DNA from: Caldithrix sp.
Lineage (GTDB): Bacteria; Zhuqueibacterota; Zhuqueibacteria; Oceanimicrobiales; Oceanimicrobiaceae
Length of the DNA: 5,870 nt
NCBI GenBank assembly: GCA_004357015.1
Contig: SMXE01000263.1
Coordinates: forward strand, 1 to 5,870
Direction of reading: 5' to 3'
Below are positions 1-5,685 of this stretch, piece after piece. The notes beneath the pieces were generated by a model. It searched no databases. It was not told the origin of the DNA and worked only from the letters and a program-made list of their open reading frames with translations. The position numbers and the translations under genes are program-made. Each line of letters begins with the position of its first letter. Position 1 is the first letter of the stretch.

Positions 1-28
1 CCAAATTCTTGCGAATTTTGCTACAAGT

Positions 29-69
29 GTCTGCCCCTAAGGGGCGGCGAACCCGGAGACGAGGCAGAC
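29..69. repeat. Nested inverted repeat (7-bp outer, 5-bp inner stem)
   Basis: The outer arms GTCTGCC (29-35) and GGCAGAC (63-69) are perfectly complementary. Overlapping the left arm is a second perfect hairpin, GCCCC (33-37) and GGGGC (41-45) with a 3-nt loop, so the two stems are alternatives and cannot both form fully. A 6-bp hairpin, AAATTC/GAATTT (3-8/13-18), lies just outside. No T-run follows on either strand, so this is not an obvious intrinsic terminator, although it lies downstream of the last minus-strand gene. It looks like a dispersed intergenic repeat or the remains of one. Confidence 0.5.
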
Positions 70-81
70 CTCACGCACCTC

Positions 82-148
82 GCGCAAAATAACAGTTTGC
101 GCTACAAATGCAATTTGCTTCTTCGTAACGCGATCTGTTAGATTGCGC
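82..148. repeat. Imperfect 14-bp inverted repeat with inner hairpin
   Basis: The arm at 82-95 (GCGCAAAATAACAG) pairs with 135-148 (CTGTTAGATTGCGC) at 12 of 14 positions. Inside it is a perfect 5-bp hairpin, CAAAT-GCA-ATTTG (105-117). It lies about 55 nt beyond the stop of the last gene on the minus strand, so it could stabilise or end that transcript, but there is no terminal T-run. With the structure at 29-69 it accounts for most of the gene-free stretch 1-201; I see no RNA gene or coding signal there. Confidence 0.45.
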
Positions 149-201
149 TCATTTTTCGATGTGCAAAAAACTCGGTTTCTTTGACCCAGGTGAACAGTTA
201 C

Positions 202-1158
202 CTAAACCCCTGCCAAGACGAAATAGTATCCGGGGTTCCAGCTCTGACAAACTAGAAAACCCTGCCCGTCGTACTCATGCCAGACCGCATTGTGAATATG
301 GTCTGCACGCTCAATACCTAACTCCTCCTTGGGACGGATTGTAGATACCACTTGGTATGTCGTCCCATCAAGAATATAAATAGGTGCTGGCCGCCCCTTT
401 TCCGGATCGTCTAGGCTGCCGACAACGGCGTACCATCGGTCACCTCTCTTGAAGTAATCTATGCCGCACGGTCTTGAGCCCGAGGGCAGCGAGTGAGATG
501 CAGTGAAGCGGCCCTCAAAGGTATAAATCTCGAACCGCGAATGTAGCCTGTCAGCGATGGCAAGGTGGCTACCAAGCGGCGTACGATTCATGCCGTGGGC
601 AGTCCCAAACTTTCCGTGTTCTTCAGGGTTTTGTGTTTTTCCGCCAAAGATACCACTCCATTGACGGGTGGGAAGATCGGTATTCGTAATGTAGTTTGCA
701 CCGTAACCATCGGCGACAAAAAGCCTGTCCCCTTCCAACACAGTGTCGGTCGGCTTGTAGACATTTTCCGCTTCACGGTATTCGTCAAATTCGGGCTTTG
801 GAAGAATAAAATCGATTTCGCCTTCCAAGGTCACAATCACCACCATCTCATCGTTATTCGCTGACAAGAACAGGCGGCGTTTGCCATCAAAATCGCCAAT
901 CTTTGTGCTGTGAAAGTTAACGGATTCCAATTTCAAGGGCAGTTCAATGATGTCCTGCGTTGTCAGGTCTGGACTCACGCGAAGCAAACCGCACCCTAAC
1001 ATACCATAGTAGATGTGGCCATAATCGGGCCGCTTATCAACGGCAAATCCGCCGTGCAGTCCCTCCTCGAAGCCAAGTGCTTTTTGCGGTAAGCTACGCA
1101 AATCCTCACAATATGTGAACACAAACGGGCCTTGCCCGCTCGTCTTTTTAGACTGCAT
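202..1158 (-). CDS. NHL-type six-bladed propeller, PAL-like, no signal peptide
   Basis: A 318-residue protein starting at an ATG with AGGAGG (1165-1170) 6 nt upstream. It has no signal peptide or membrane segment, so it is probably cytoplasmic. The repeats are NHL/beta-propeller in style. Motifs in order: HGGFAVD (35-41), H83, PTD (136-138), ADGY (149-152), FGTAHG (184-189), ADR (202-204), PCGIDY (230-235), APIYIL (258-263), HIHNA (287-291) and WNPG (307-310). H83, Y152, H188 and H289 fall where the zinc-binding histidines and catalytic tyrosine of peptidyl-alpha-hydroxyglycine alpha-amidating lyase (PAL) would lie. From memory of the rat enzyme (His585, Tyr654, His690, His786), the first two intervals, 69 and 36 residues, are identical. 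The Arg533 equivalent is not evident. It is a paralogue of the gene just upstream (1259-2449), 100 nt away and probably co-transcribed. The substrate is unknown, and a non-catalytic binding propeller remains possible. Confidence 0.85.
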   Translation of the reverse strand: MQSKKTSGQGPFVFTYCEDLRSLPQKALGFEEGLHGGFAVDKRPDYGHIYYGMLGCGLLRVSPDLTTQDIIELPLKLESVNFHSTKIGDFDGKRRLFLSANNDEMVVIVTLEGEIDFILPKPEFDEYREAENVYKPTDTVLEGDRLFVADGYGANYITNTDLPTRQWSGIFGGKTQNPEEHGKFGTAHGMNRTPLGSHLAIADRLHSRFEIYTFEGRFTASHSLPSGSRPCGIDYFKRGDRWYAVVGSLDDPEKGRPAPIYILDGTTYQVVSTIRPKEELGIERADHIHNAVWHEYDGQGFLVCQSWNPGYYFVLAGV

Positions 1159-1183
1159 TAGAAACCTCCTATATTTCGCGCTG

Positions 1184-1216
1184 TGCGTTTTTCAAATGAG
1201 TTGAAAATAACACGCA
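1184..1216. repeat. Bulged hairpin between the propeller genes
   Basis: TGCGT (1184-1188) pairs with ACGCA (1212-1216), and TTTTCAA (1189-1195) pairs with TTGAAAA (1201-1207). This gives 12 bp with a 5-nt loop and a 4-nt bulge (1208-1211). A 9-nt direct repeat, TTTCAAATG, occurs at 1190-1198 and 1241-1249. The structure lies in the leader of the downstream propeller gene, 14 nt from its Shine-Dalgarno site. It might modulate expression between the two genes. There is no T-run after the stem in the direction of transcription. Confidence 0.4.
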
Positions 1217-1258
1217 AGTGATGGGTGAAGAATGTTTCCGTTTCAAATGGACGAACAG

Positions 1259-2449
1259 CTACTCTGTCACCTGCTCTAAGATGACAAAATCTCCAGGGTT
1301 CCATGCCTGGGCGATGATATAAAACTTGCCATCAATCACACGAAGCACCGCATTGTGGATGTGTTGAAATTTATCCAATCCAAGTTCTTCTTTTGGCATT
1401 ATCGTTGATACGACGTTGTCGCCTTCGAGAATATAGATCGGGGCTCCTTTACTCCGATCCGGGCCATGGAGACAACCAACGATGGCATACCCATCCGCGT
1501 AGTCTATATCACAAGGAAACGAGCCTTTCGGCAATTTCACCGTATCGCGATAATGACCGTAGCGAGTAAAGCGCTCGATCTCAGAGTTCGGTCGATCAGA
1601 AACATCCAATCGCTTTTTCCCAGGCGGCACCGTAATTCCATGCCCAGTGCCAAACTGGCCCGGAGCGTTGCCTTTGCCTCCAAAGGCCAAGTCATGCCAT
1701 TTCGCAACGAATGGGTTCATGGTTAAAATCTTGGCAGTCAAAACGTAATCGAGTTTTGAATATCCTGTCGTCACGTAGAAAAGACCATCGAGTTGCTCAA
1801 CATCGGTCGGAACAAACTGTCCGCCGCCATGGAAATAGTCATTCACCGTCAGATTATCAAAGTCGCCATTCACCGTTGGAGCATTTAGCGTGTGAACGAG
1901 TTTTCCATCTAAGGTCGTTGTGAAGACCATCCCAGCACCGTTTGCAGGAAACGATAAATACGAACTGCCATCGGAGGCATACCAGATGGTGGTATTATGC
2001 AAATTCACGCTTTTCAGCTCCGGTGGCGTGTCAAGGAGCCGTGTGGTTTTCAAATCCGCGCTGAGTTGGATAATTCCCGCATTCGGCAGGGCGAAGTAGG
2101 TTTCACCCTTCCCCTCTCGTCGGTCAACGGCAAAACCACCATGAGCGCGTTCAAGAACTTTAATTGCCTCTTGAGGCAGGTGGTTTCTAGTGTACAATAC
2201 TCTAAATTTCAGCATTCCTTGACCACTCACTTTCGGACTCGACTTCACTTCATCGGCGATCCCTTCAGTGTCCGCCAAGGCAATGACAACTGGCTCAACA
2301 TTCGCAGACGCGAATCTCACGACTTTCTTATCGTCATCCACATGAATATCGCGATGCTCATGGTGACCTGGATGGGCAAACGAAATCCTTGACGCAATTA
2401 CCAGCGCAAGGCACAAACAGTAAAATGTGAGACTTGCTAATCGTTTCAT
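1259..2449 (-). CDS. Secreted NHL-type propeller, PAL-like, His-rich N-terminus
   Basis: A 396-residue protein. The chosen ATG has AGGAGG 8 nt upstream and is followed at once by a Sec signal peptide: K2/R3, a hydrophobic core at about 7-19, and predicted cleavage after SFA at residue 25. The mature protein begins with a His-rich run (six His in residues 26-36) ending in Asp-Asp-Asp, a plausible metal-binding tail. The remainder is a beta-propeller: HGGFAVD (103-109), H151, PTD (214-216), TGY (228-230), FGTGHG (266-271), SDR (284-286), PCDIDY (312-317), APIYIL (336-341), HIHNA (363-367) and WNPG (383-386). H151, Y230, H270 and H365 match the PAL zinc/tyrosine set, with intervals 79, 40 and 95. 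It is clearly paralogous to the downstream 202-1158 gene but exported. No membrane anchor is seen. Substrate unknown; exported zinc lyase is an inference, and a structural or binding propeller is the alternative. Confidence 0.88.
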   Translation of the reverse strand: MKRLASLTFYCLCLALVIASRISFAHPGHHEHRDIHVDDDKKVVRFASANVEPVVIALADTEGIADEVKSSPKVSGQGMLKFRVLYTRNHLPQEAIKVLERAHGGFAVDRREGKGETYFALPNAGIIQLSADLKTTRLLDTPPELKSVNLHNTTIWYASDGSSYLSFPANGAGMVFTTTLDGKLVHTLNAPTVNGDFDNLTVNDYFHGGGQFVPTDVEQLDGLFYVTTGYSKLDYVLTAKILTMNPFVAKWHDLAFGGKGNAPGQFGTGHGITVPPGKKRLDVSDRPNSEIERFTRYGHYRDTVKLPKGSFPCDIDYADGYAIVGCLHGPDRSKGAPIYILEGDNVVSTIMPKEELGLDKFQHIHNAVLRVIDGKFYIIAQAWNPGDFVILEQVTE

Positions 2450-2457
2450 TATGAACG

Positions 2458-2463
2458 CCTCCT
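2458..2463 (-). promoter_or_regulatory. Shine-Dalgarno site that fixes the start at 2449
   Basis: A perfect AGGAGG on the minus strand lies 8 nt from the ATG at 2449. The open frame continues upstream to an ATG at 2530, but that would add 27 residues rich in Arg and bury the signal peptide inside the chain, so the internal start is preferred. Confidence 0.8.
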
Positions 2464-2486
2464 GAATCAAAGAATCAACACACGCA

Positions 2487-2532
2487 AAGTGAGGCCTCCG
2501 CCAGAGAAGCCGGCGGTTGACCTCAAGCACTT
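2487..2532. repeat. Compound GC-rich hairpin between GlcG-type and propeller genes
   Basis: The outer arm AAGTGAGG (2487-2494) pairs with CCT (2521-2523) plus CACTT (2528-2532) around a 4-nt bulge. Inside, CCGCC (2498-2502) pairs with GGCGG (2512-2516) across a 9-nt loop. The perfect palindrome GAGGCCTC (2491-2498) overlaps the left arm. It sits about 40 nt after the GlcG-type stop and 24 nt before the Shine-Dalgarno site of the propeller gene. It could be an attenuator-like or RNA-stability element; there is only a short T-run beyond it on the minus strand. Confidence 0.4.
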
Positions 2533-2570
2533 GTCATGCTGTTTAAGTAACTTGCTGCGGTACTCGTTAT

Positions 2571-3332
2571 CTACGGCTTCGGCCCAATCGGGTGTGTTTT
2601 TGGCAGTTCCTTGGCAATTTCGGTTGCCTTTTCAGTCGTTTCGGGATGCCCCCAACCGCCGGCACTCACCCCGTCCGTAATGTCATTCACAATATTATCG
2701 TCTTTAGTCGGGCTGACTCCCGCAGGAACGTTGTCCAGGTTGAGCTTGTGGCGGACTTTCCAAGAGATATTATGGTCTGCGCAAGAGCTATCACCACTGA
2801 CACCGATTGCGCCAACAAGTTTGCCATCGGGGTCATACAGTGGCAACCCCCCACCAAACACATTGACCCCGCCAATTTTATGACCGACCATCGGGTCTTT
2901 TTCAGTGCCAATGTCTTTCGAGGAGCCTCGATATGCCACGTCAGTGTTAACGGGATTGCTAAACTGTAAACCGAACAAGCTGCCGCCTGGCTGAGTTGCC
3001 GTAAAAAGATTCGCCGTTGATAATGCAAATCCCGGAAGGCTGAAAGCGTTCGCCGTGTTTGCTTTTTGCGCAGCGATGACACGGCTGCCTGGCCATTGAT
3101 CTCCCCGATCGTTCCCTGAAAACACGACCGCCTTCACCACACCATCTCTGTCGACTATGGTGGCCCACATATTGAAACCAAAGCCGCCATTTTCCTCTGC
3201 AACCACAGTTTTAAGAGCGGCTTGGAGTTGACAGTGAGTTGGCAAACCATTGGCGAACGCTGAAAACGCAAACAACACAGTAAAGAGTATGGTGACTAAA
3301 GCGGAATTAAGAATCACTCGACAGTGCTTCAT
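2571..3332 (-). CDS. Secreted GlcG/HbpS-type (DUF336) haem-binding family protein
   Basis: A 253-residue protein with ATG 9 nt after AGGAGG (3342-3347). Residues 1-27 form a Sec signal peptide: Lys2/Arg5, hydrophobic stretch at about 6-26, cleavage after AFA. The mature part matches the GlcG/HbpS (DUF336) fold: an N-terminal helix with QLQAALK (35-41), a strand containing VDRDGVVKAVV (60-70), SRVIAAQKANTANAF (83-97), then GGVNVFGGGLPLYDPDGK (154-171) and VGAIGVSGDSSCADH (173-187). Its length is well above the roughly 130-170 residues of minimal GlcG proteins, because of an extended loop (about 101-150) and a C-terminal tail (about 197-253) ending in a Pro/Gly/Lys-rich segment. C34 and C184 could form a disulfide in the periplasm. 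Family members have been described as haem-binding or redox-stress sensors (HbpS) or lie in glycolate-use operons (GlcG); the function here is not shown. It is 121 nt upstream of the secreted propeller and possibly shares its transcript. Confidence 0.88.
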   Translation of the reverse strand: MKHCRVILNSALVTILFTVLFAFSAFANGLPTHCQLQAALKTVVAEENGGFGFNMWATIVDRDGVVKAVVFSGNDRGDQWPGSRVIAAQKANTANAFSLPGFALSTANLFTATQPGGSLFGLQFSNPVNTDVAYRGSSKDIGTEKDPMVGHKIGGVNVFGGGLPLYDPDGKLVGAIGVSGDSSCADHNISWKVRHKLNLDNVPAGVSPTKDDNIVNDITDGVSAGGWGHPETTEKATEIAKELPKTHPIGPKP

Positions 3333-3387
3333 GATAAAAAACCTCCTTATATCTTAACTTGAGCCTTAAAAACAATCTACAGTCTCC

Positions 3388-3414
3388 CACAGAGGACACT
3401 GAGATCACTGAGAA
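3388..3414. repeat. Three tandem 9-nt repeats (CACWGAGRW-like)
   Basis: The three adjacent units are CACAGAGGA (3388-3396), CACTGAGAT (3397-3405) and CACTGAGAA (3406-3414). The last two differ only in their final base. The block directly abuts the fdhA terminator hairpin and lies in the GlcG-type leader region. It recalls the 9-nt periodic intergenic repeats I have seen in other bacterial genomes, but I cannot check how many copies this genome has. Confidence 0.6.
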
Positions 3415-3441
3415 AATTCAAGGAGAAATTAGCTCCTTGAA
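3411..3441 (-). terminator. Likely Rho-independent terminator of fdhA
   Basis: Read on the minus strand, a perfect 9-bp stem (TTCAAGGAG/CTCCTTGAA; plus coordinates 3417-3425/3433-3441) with a 7-nt loop is followed by TTTTCT. It begins 25 nt after the fdhA stop. The stem is only moderately GC-rich and the T-run is short, so termination may be partial. This would allow some readthrough into the GlcG-type gene, for which no convincing promoter of its own was found. Confidence 0.55.
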
Positions 3442-3466
3442 AGTGCGGAATGGGTCTCGATTTTTC

Positions 3467-4657
3467 TTATGCGGCTATCAATCCATGTGGATCAATCACG
3501 AATTTCTTTGCTGCACCCTTATCAAAGTCTATGTAGCCTTGTGGTGCTTCATCAAGTGTGATAACCGTCGCGTTCACGGCTTTCGCAATTTGGATTTTAT
3601 CATACAGTATGCAGTTCATGAGCGCACGATTATATTTCATAACCGGGCATTGACCTGTCGTGAATTGATGAGATTTCGCCCAGCCCAAACCGATGCGGAT
3701 ACCGAGCATTCCAATTTTTGCGTTCTCATCAATGGCACCTGGATCGCCGGTGACATATAATCCCGGAATTCCAATGCCTCCTCCGGCACGAGTCACTTCC
3801 ATGACCGCATTCAGCACTGTGGCGGGTTTCTCCGTATCAGCATCGGCGCCATGACCCCGTGCTTCAAATCCAACGCAATCAACACACGCATCGACTTCTG
3901 GTTCACCGACAATCTGTTCAATTTGCTCTGCGAGTGTTGCATCTTTTCTAAGGTCAACGGTTTCACAACCGAAACTCCGCGCTTGCGCCAACCGCTCAGG
4001 AATCATATCACCAACGATGACACAAGCCGCTCCCAGCAGATGACAGGAAGCTGCACTGGCTAATCCAACAGGACCGGCGCCTGCGATATAAACAATTGTA
4101 CCCGGCCCAACGCCCGCCGAGACAGCACCATGATAGCCGGTTGGGAAAATGTCCGAGAGCAATGTGAGGTCTGTGATTTTTGCCATGGCTTGATCTTTGT
4201 CAGGGAATTTCAACAAATTAAAATCAGCATAGGGGGCCATGACATATTCGGCCTGGCCGCCGATCCATCCCCCCATATCGACATAGCCATAAGCGGCACC
4301 GGGTCGAGCAGGATTCACATTGAGACAAATCCCTGTCTTCCTTTCTTTGCAGCTGCGGCATCGACCACATGCGATATTGAAAGGAATTGAAACAAGGTCG
4401 CCTTCTTTGATGAATTCAACATCACGACCCGCTTCAATAACCTCACCTGTAATTTCGTGTCCAAGGATGATACCTGCTGGAGCCGTTGTTCTCCCACGGA
4501 CCATGTGCTGATCGCTTCCACAGATATTTGTCGAAACAATCTTGAGAATGACCCCATGATCGCATTTACGATTACCCAACTCTAATTTGGGGTAGTCAAT
4601 ACTTTGAACCTCCACTACCCCCGGTTTAATGTACGCTAAACCCCTGTTACTCGCCAT
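3467..4657 (-). CDS. fdhA: Glutathione-independent formaldehyde dehydrogenase (Zn, NAD+)
   Basis: A 396-residue medium-chain zinc dehydrogenase that oxidises formaldehyde to formate with NAD+ and without glutathione. The length and nearly every landmark match the Pseudomonas putida enzyme (398 residues). Catalytic zinc ligands: C46 (in NICGSDQH), H67 (in GHE) and D169 (in LSDI). Structural zinc ligands: C97, C100, C103 and C111. The Rossmann fold has GAGPVG (193-198), and D217 at the end of the next strand favours NAD+ over NADP+. The family signatures YGYVDMGGW (123-131), FPTGYHGAV (171-179), VGFEARGHG (262-270), GLGWAKSH (323-330) and KKFVIDPH (384-391) are present. The ATG has AGGAGG (4664-4669) 6 nt upstream. 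Cytoplasmic, with no signal peptide. It has a strong upstream promoter and a likely terminator, so it is probably its own main transcription unit serving formaldehyde detoxification or C1 oxidation. The family also dismutates aldehydes, and other short aldehydes may be used. Confidence 0.96.
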   Translation of the reverse strand: MASNRGLAYIKPGVVEVQSIDYPKLELGNRKCDHGVILKIVSTNICGSDQHMVRGRTTAPAGIILGHEITGEVIEAGRDVEFIKEGDLVSIPFNIACGRCRSCKERKTGICLNVNPARPGAAYGYVDMGGWIGGQAEYVMAPYADFNLLKFPDKDQAMAKITDLTLLSDIFPTGYHGAVSAGVGPGTIVYIAGAGPVGLASAASCHLLGAACVIVGDMIPERLAQARSFGCETVDLRKDATLAEQIEQIVGEPEVDACVDCVGFEARGHGADADTEKPATVLNAVMEVTRAGGGIGIPGLYVTGDPGAIDENAKIGMLGIRIGLGWAKSHQFTTGQCPVMKYNRALMNCILYDKIQIAKAVNATVITLDEAPQGYIDFDKGAAKKFVIDPHGLIAA

Positions 4658-4707
4658 GATATTCCTCCTGGTAATAGAATGTTACTTTGGCTTCCACATA
4701 AATCAGA

Positions 4708-4732
4708 TTGGAACATTATAGCACAATTCCAA
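4708..4732. promoter_or_regulatory. Candidate operator dyad over the fdhA -10 region
   Basis: TTGGAA (4708-4713) and TTCCAA (4727-4732) form a perfect inverted repeat separated by 13 bp that brackets the -10 hexamer and the expected transcription start. On the minus strand, TTGCAATTTG (4742-4733) and TTGGAATTGT (4732-4723) are adjacent related 10-bp half-sites, one helical turn apart. Binding here would block RNA polymerase, which suits a repressor. No regulator gene is in the window. Confidence 0.35.
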
Positions 4733-4742
4733 CAAATTGCAA
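4715..4742 (-). promoter_or_regulatory. Sigma-70-type promoter of fdhA, extended -10
   Basis: On the minus strand, a perfect -10 TATAAT (4720-4715) is preceded by TGC, giving the extended -10 motif TGnTATAAT. A -35-like TTGCAA (4742-4737) lies 16 bp upstream. The expected start, near 4708, leaves a leader of about 50 nt to the fdhA ATG. Confidence 0.75.
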
Positions 4743-5035
4743 CAGATAAACAAATAGGATTTACGCAGTTAATTACATCGATCTGAAATTTATCTGCACC
4801 CTGTATCTGGTATCCAGATCAGGATTCAAGATTCAGGGGTGACTTGCCTCTTGCATCGATTGCATCTTGTGAGTTGTTAAGTAGGGGCGAGGCATGCCTT
4901 GCCCCTTCAACCGTGAAATGAACCATCTCGATTGAAAACCTGGATTTTGCACATCTCGTTCGGGTGGAATATGCCTGGAATCAACTCGTTTGTCAATGAA
5001 CTCAAAAACGGGTGATTAGTTTGACAACGGAGGTA
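4733..5035. other. Gene-free spacer between short propeller and fdhA
   Basis: No credible coding frame on either strand. Contents: the 22-bp palindrome at 4884-4905; a 6-bp hairpin ATCTGG-TAT-CCAGAT (4805-4819); tandem GATTCA (4823-4828, 4830-4835); tandem TTGCATC (4851-4857, 4860-4866); and a 7-bp inverted repeat TTGTCAA/TTGACAA (4990-4996/5021-5027) just after the stop of the short propeller. None of these has a terminator-like T-run on the minus strand, so the 3' end of the upstream transcript is unclear. Confidence 0.6.
4884..4905. repeat. 22-bp palindrome, repeat-like
   Basis: GGGGCGAGGCA (4884-4894) is followed directly by TGCCTTGCCCC (4895-4905): 10 of 11 Watson-Crick pairs with no spacer, and the eleventh pair (G4889/T4900) is a wobble. 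I recall very similar GGGGCGAGGCATGCC-type palindromes dispersed between genes of cyanobacteria and uncultivated bacteria. This single copy cannot show dispersal. Confidence 0.6.
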
Positions 5036-5668
5036 TTACAAGGGCAATCGGCAAACAGCGCAGGTATGGGCATCACAATACCAAAAATTGCCTTCCCAGA
5101 GTGTCATCCCGTGCGGTTCCGGATGGGGCTCTGGAATCTCGATTTTATCGGTTATTGAACCATCTTCGGGGTTCAAGCGATAAATTGTTCGATGGCTAGT
5201 CTCAACACACCAGAGCTCATCGCCAGCCCACGCGATACCGTGTGGACGGTTGCCCGGTGCGGGGATGGTGTGCAAAACAGTAAAGTTGTCTTCCACATCT
5301 ATTTGATAAATTGTTGCCGATGGCGGTACCGCTACCCAAAGTTTGCCTTCGTGCCATTCTAGACCGTGCGCGCCTGTCTCCGATGCACCCGGCGTGTCAA
5401 AGGCGGCGAGGGTCGATCCGTTCGTTTTATCGACTTTGAGGATTTGGCGGTTGTAGGTTGATGCCAACCAAAGCACTTCACCCGTATCCGTAATGCCACT
5501 TCCCCGGTCTGATTCCGTATCGAACGTTTTCAAAACTTCGCCACCGTAGGAGACGAGGCTAACTTGGTTTGTACTTTGATCCAGAATCCAGAGCCCATCC
5601 GGCGTGGCTTGCATGCCATTTGGCTGTGGGCCGGGGGTATCAAAAAGCCTTTCTATTTTTCTTTCCAT
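5036..5668 (-). CDS. Short five-repeat beta-propeller (NHL/streptogramin-lyase-like)
   Basis: A 210-residue protein. The ATG is the only possible start, because an in-frame TAA lies 11 codons upstream with no start codon between, and AAGGGAG (5683-5677) precedes it. There is no signal peptide. It consists almost wholly of five units of about 42 residues, at about 8-50, 51-91, 92-135, 136-178 and 179-210. Most carry the pattern (H/N)G(L/I/M)...LW followed by a strand such as YRLN or YQID and a turn with DG or NG. HG occurs at 101, 143 and 186. The final unit is shorter, so ring closure may use the N-terminal strand, or the protein may be a trimmed member of the Vgb/SMP-30/NHL superfamily, whose members usually have 270-300 residues. 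No enzyme-specific residue set is recognised and the substrate is unknown. It is separated from fdhA by 378 nt and has its own promoter. Confidence 0.82.
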   Translation of the reverse strand: MERKIERLFDTPGPQPNGMQATPDGLWILDQSTNQVSLVSYGGEVLKTFDTESDRGSGITDTGEVLWLASTYNRQILKVDKTNGSTLAAFDTPGASETGAHGLEWHEGKLWVAVPPSATIYQIDVEDNFTVLHTIPAPGNRPHGIAWAGDELWCVETSHRTIYRLNPEDGSITDKIEIPEPHPEPHGMTLWEGNFWYCDAHTCAVCRLPL

Positions 5669-5685
5669 TGCAGATTCTCCCTTCC

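Noticed and set aside
1..201. tRNA or other known RNA gene at the left end
   Set aside because: The stems do not form a cloverleaf and no T-loop or anticodon arm is recognisable.
565..864. Plus-strand open frames opposite the propeller genes and others (e.g. 1997-2392, 2592-2969, 3359-3760)
   Set aside because: They are antisense to well-supported genes, lack recognisable domains and ribosome-binding sites, and have compositions expected of shadow frames.
202..1158. Firm assignment of the propellers as peptidyl-amidating lyases
   Set aside because: The equivalent of the catalytic arginine is not evident and no PHM-like partner is in the window, so only a PAL-like active-site resemblance is claimed.
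2450..2530. N-terminal extension of the secreted propeller to an ATG at 2530
   Set aside because: It would bury the signal peptide and the good Shine-Dalgarno site inside the coding region; its Arg/Trp-rich residues look like translated intergenic sequence, and it overlaps the compound hairpin.
2687..3082. Alternative minus-strand frame within the GlcG-type gene
   Set aside because: It overlaps the clear DUF336 coding frame in another phase and shows no domain.
3348..3380. TATAAG with an upstream TTGTTT as a promoter for the GlcG-type gene
   Set aside because: The -10-like hexamer abuts the AGGAGG, so transcription would begin at or after the ribosome-binding site; the spacing makes it implausible.
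3388..3414. The three 9-nt repeats as a CRISPR array
   Set aside because: Units are far too short, have no spacers, and no cas gene is present.
4884..4905. The palindrome as an intrinsic terminator of the short propeller gene
   Set aside because: No T-run follows it on the minus strand and it lies about 130 nt beyond the stop.
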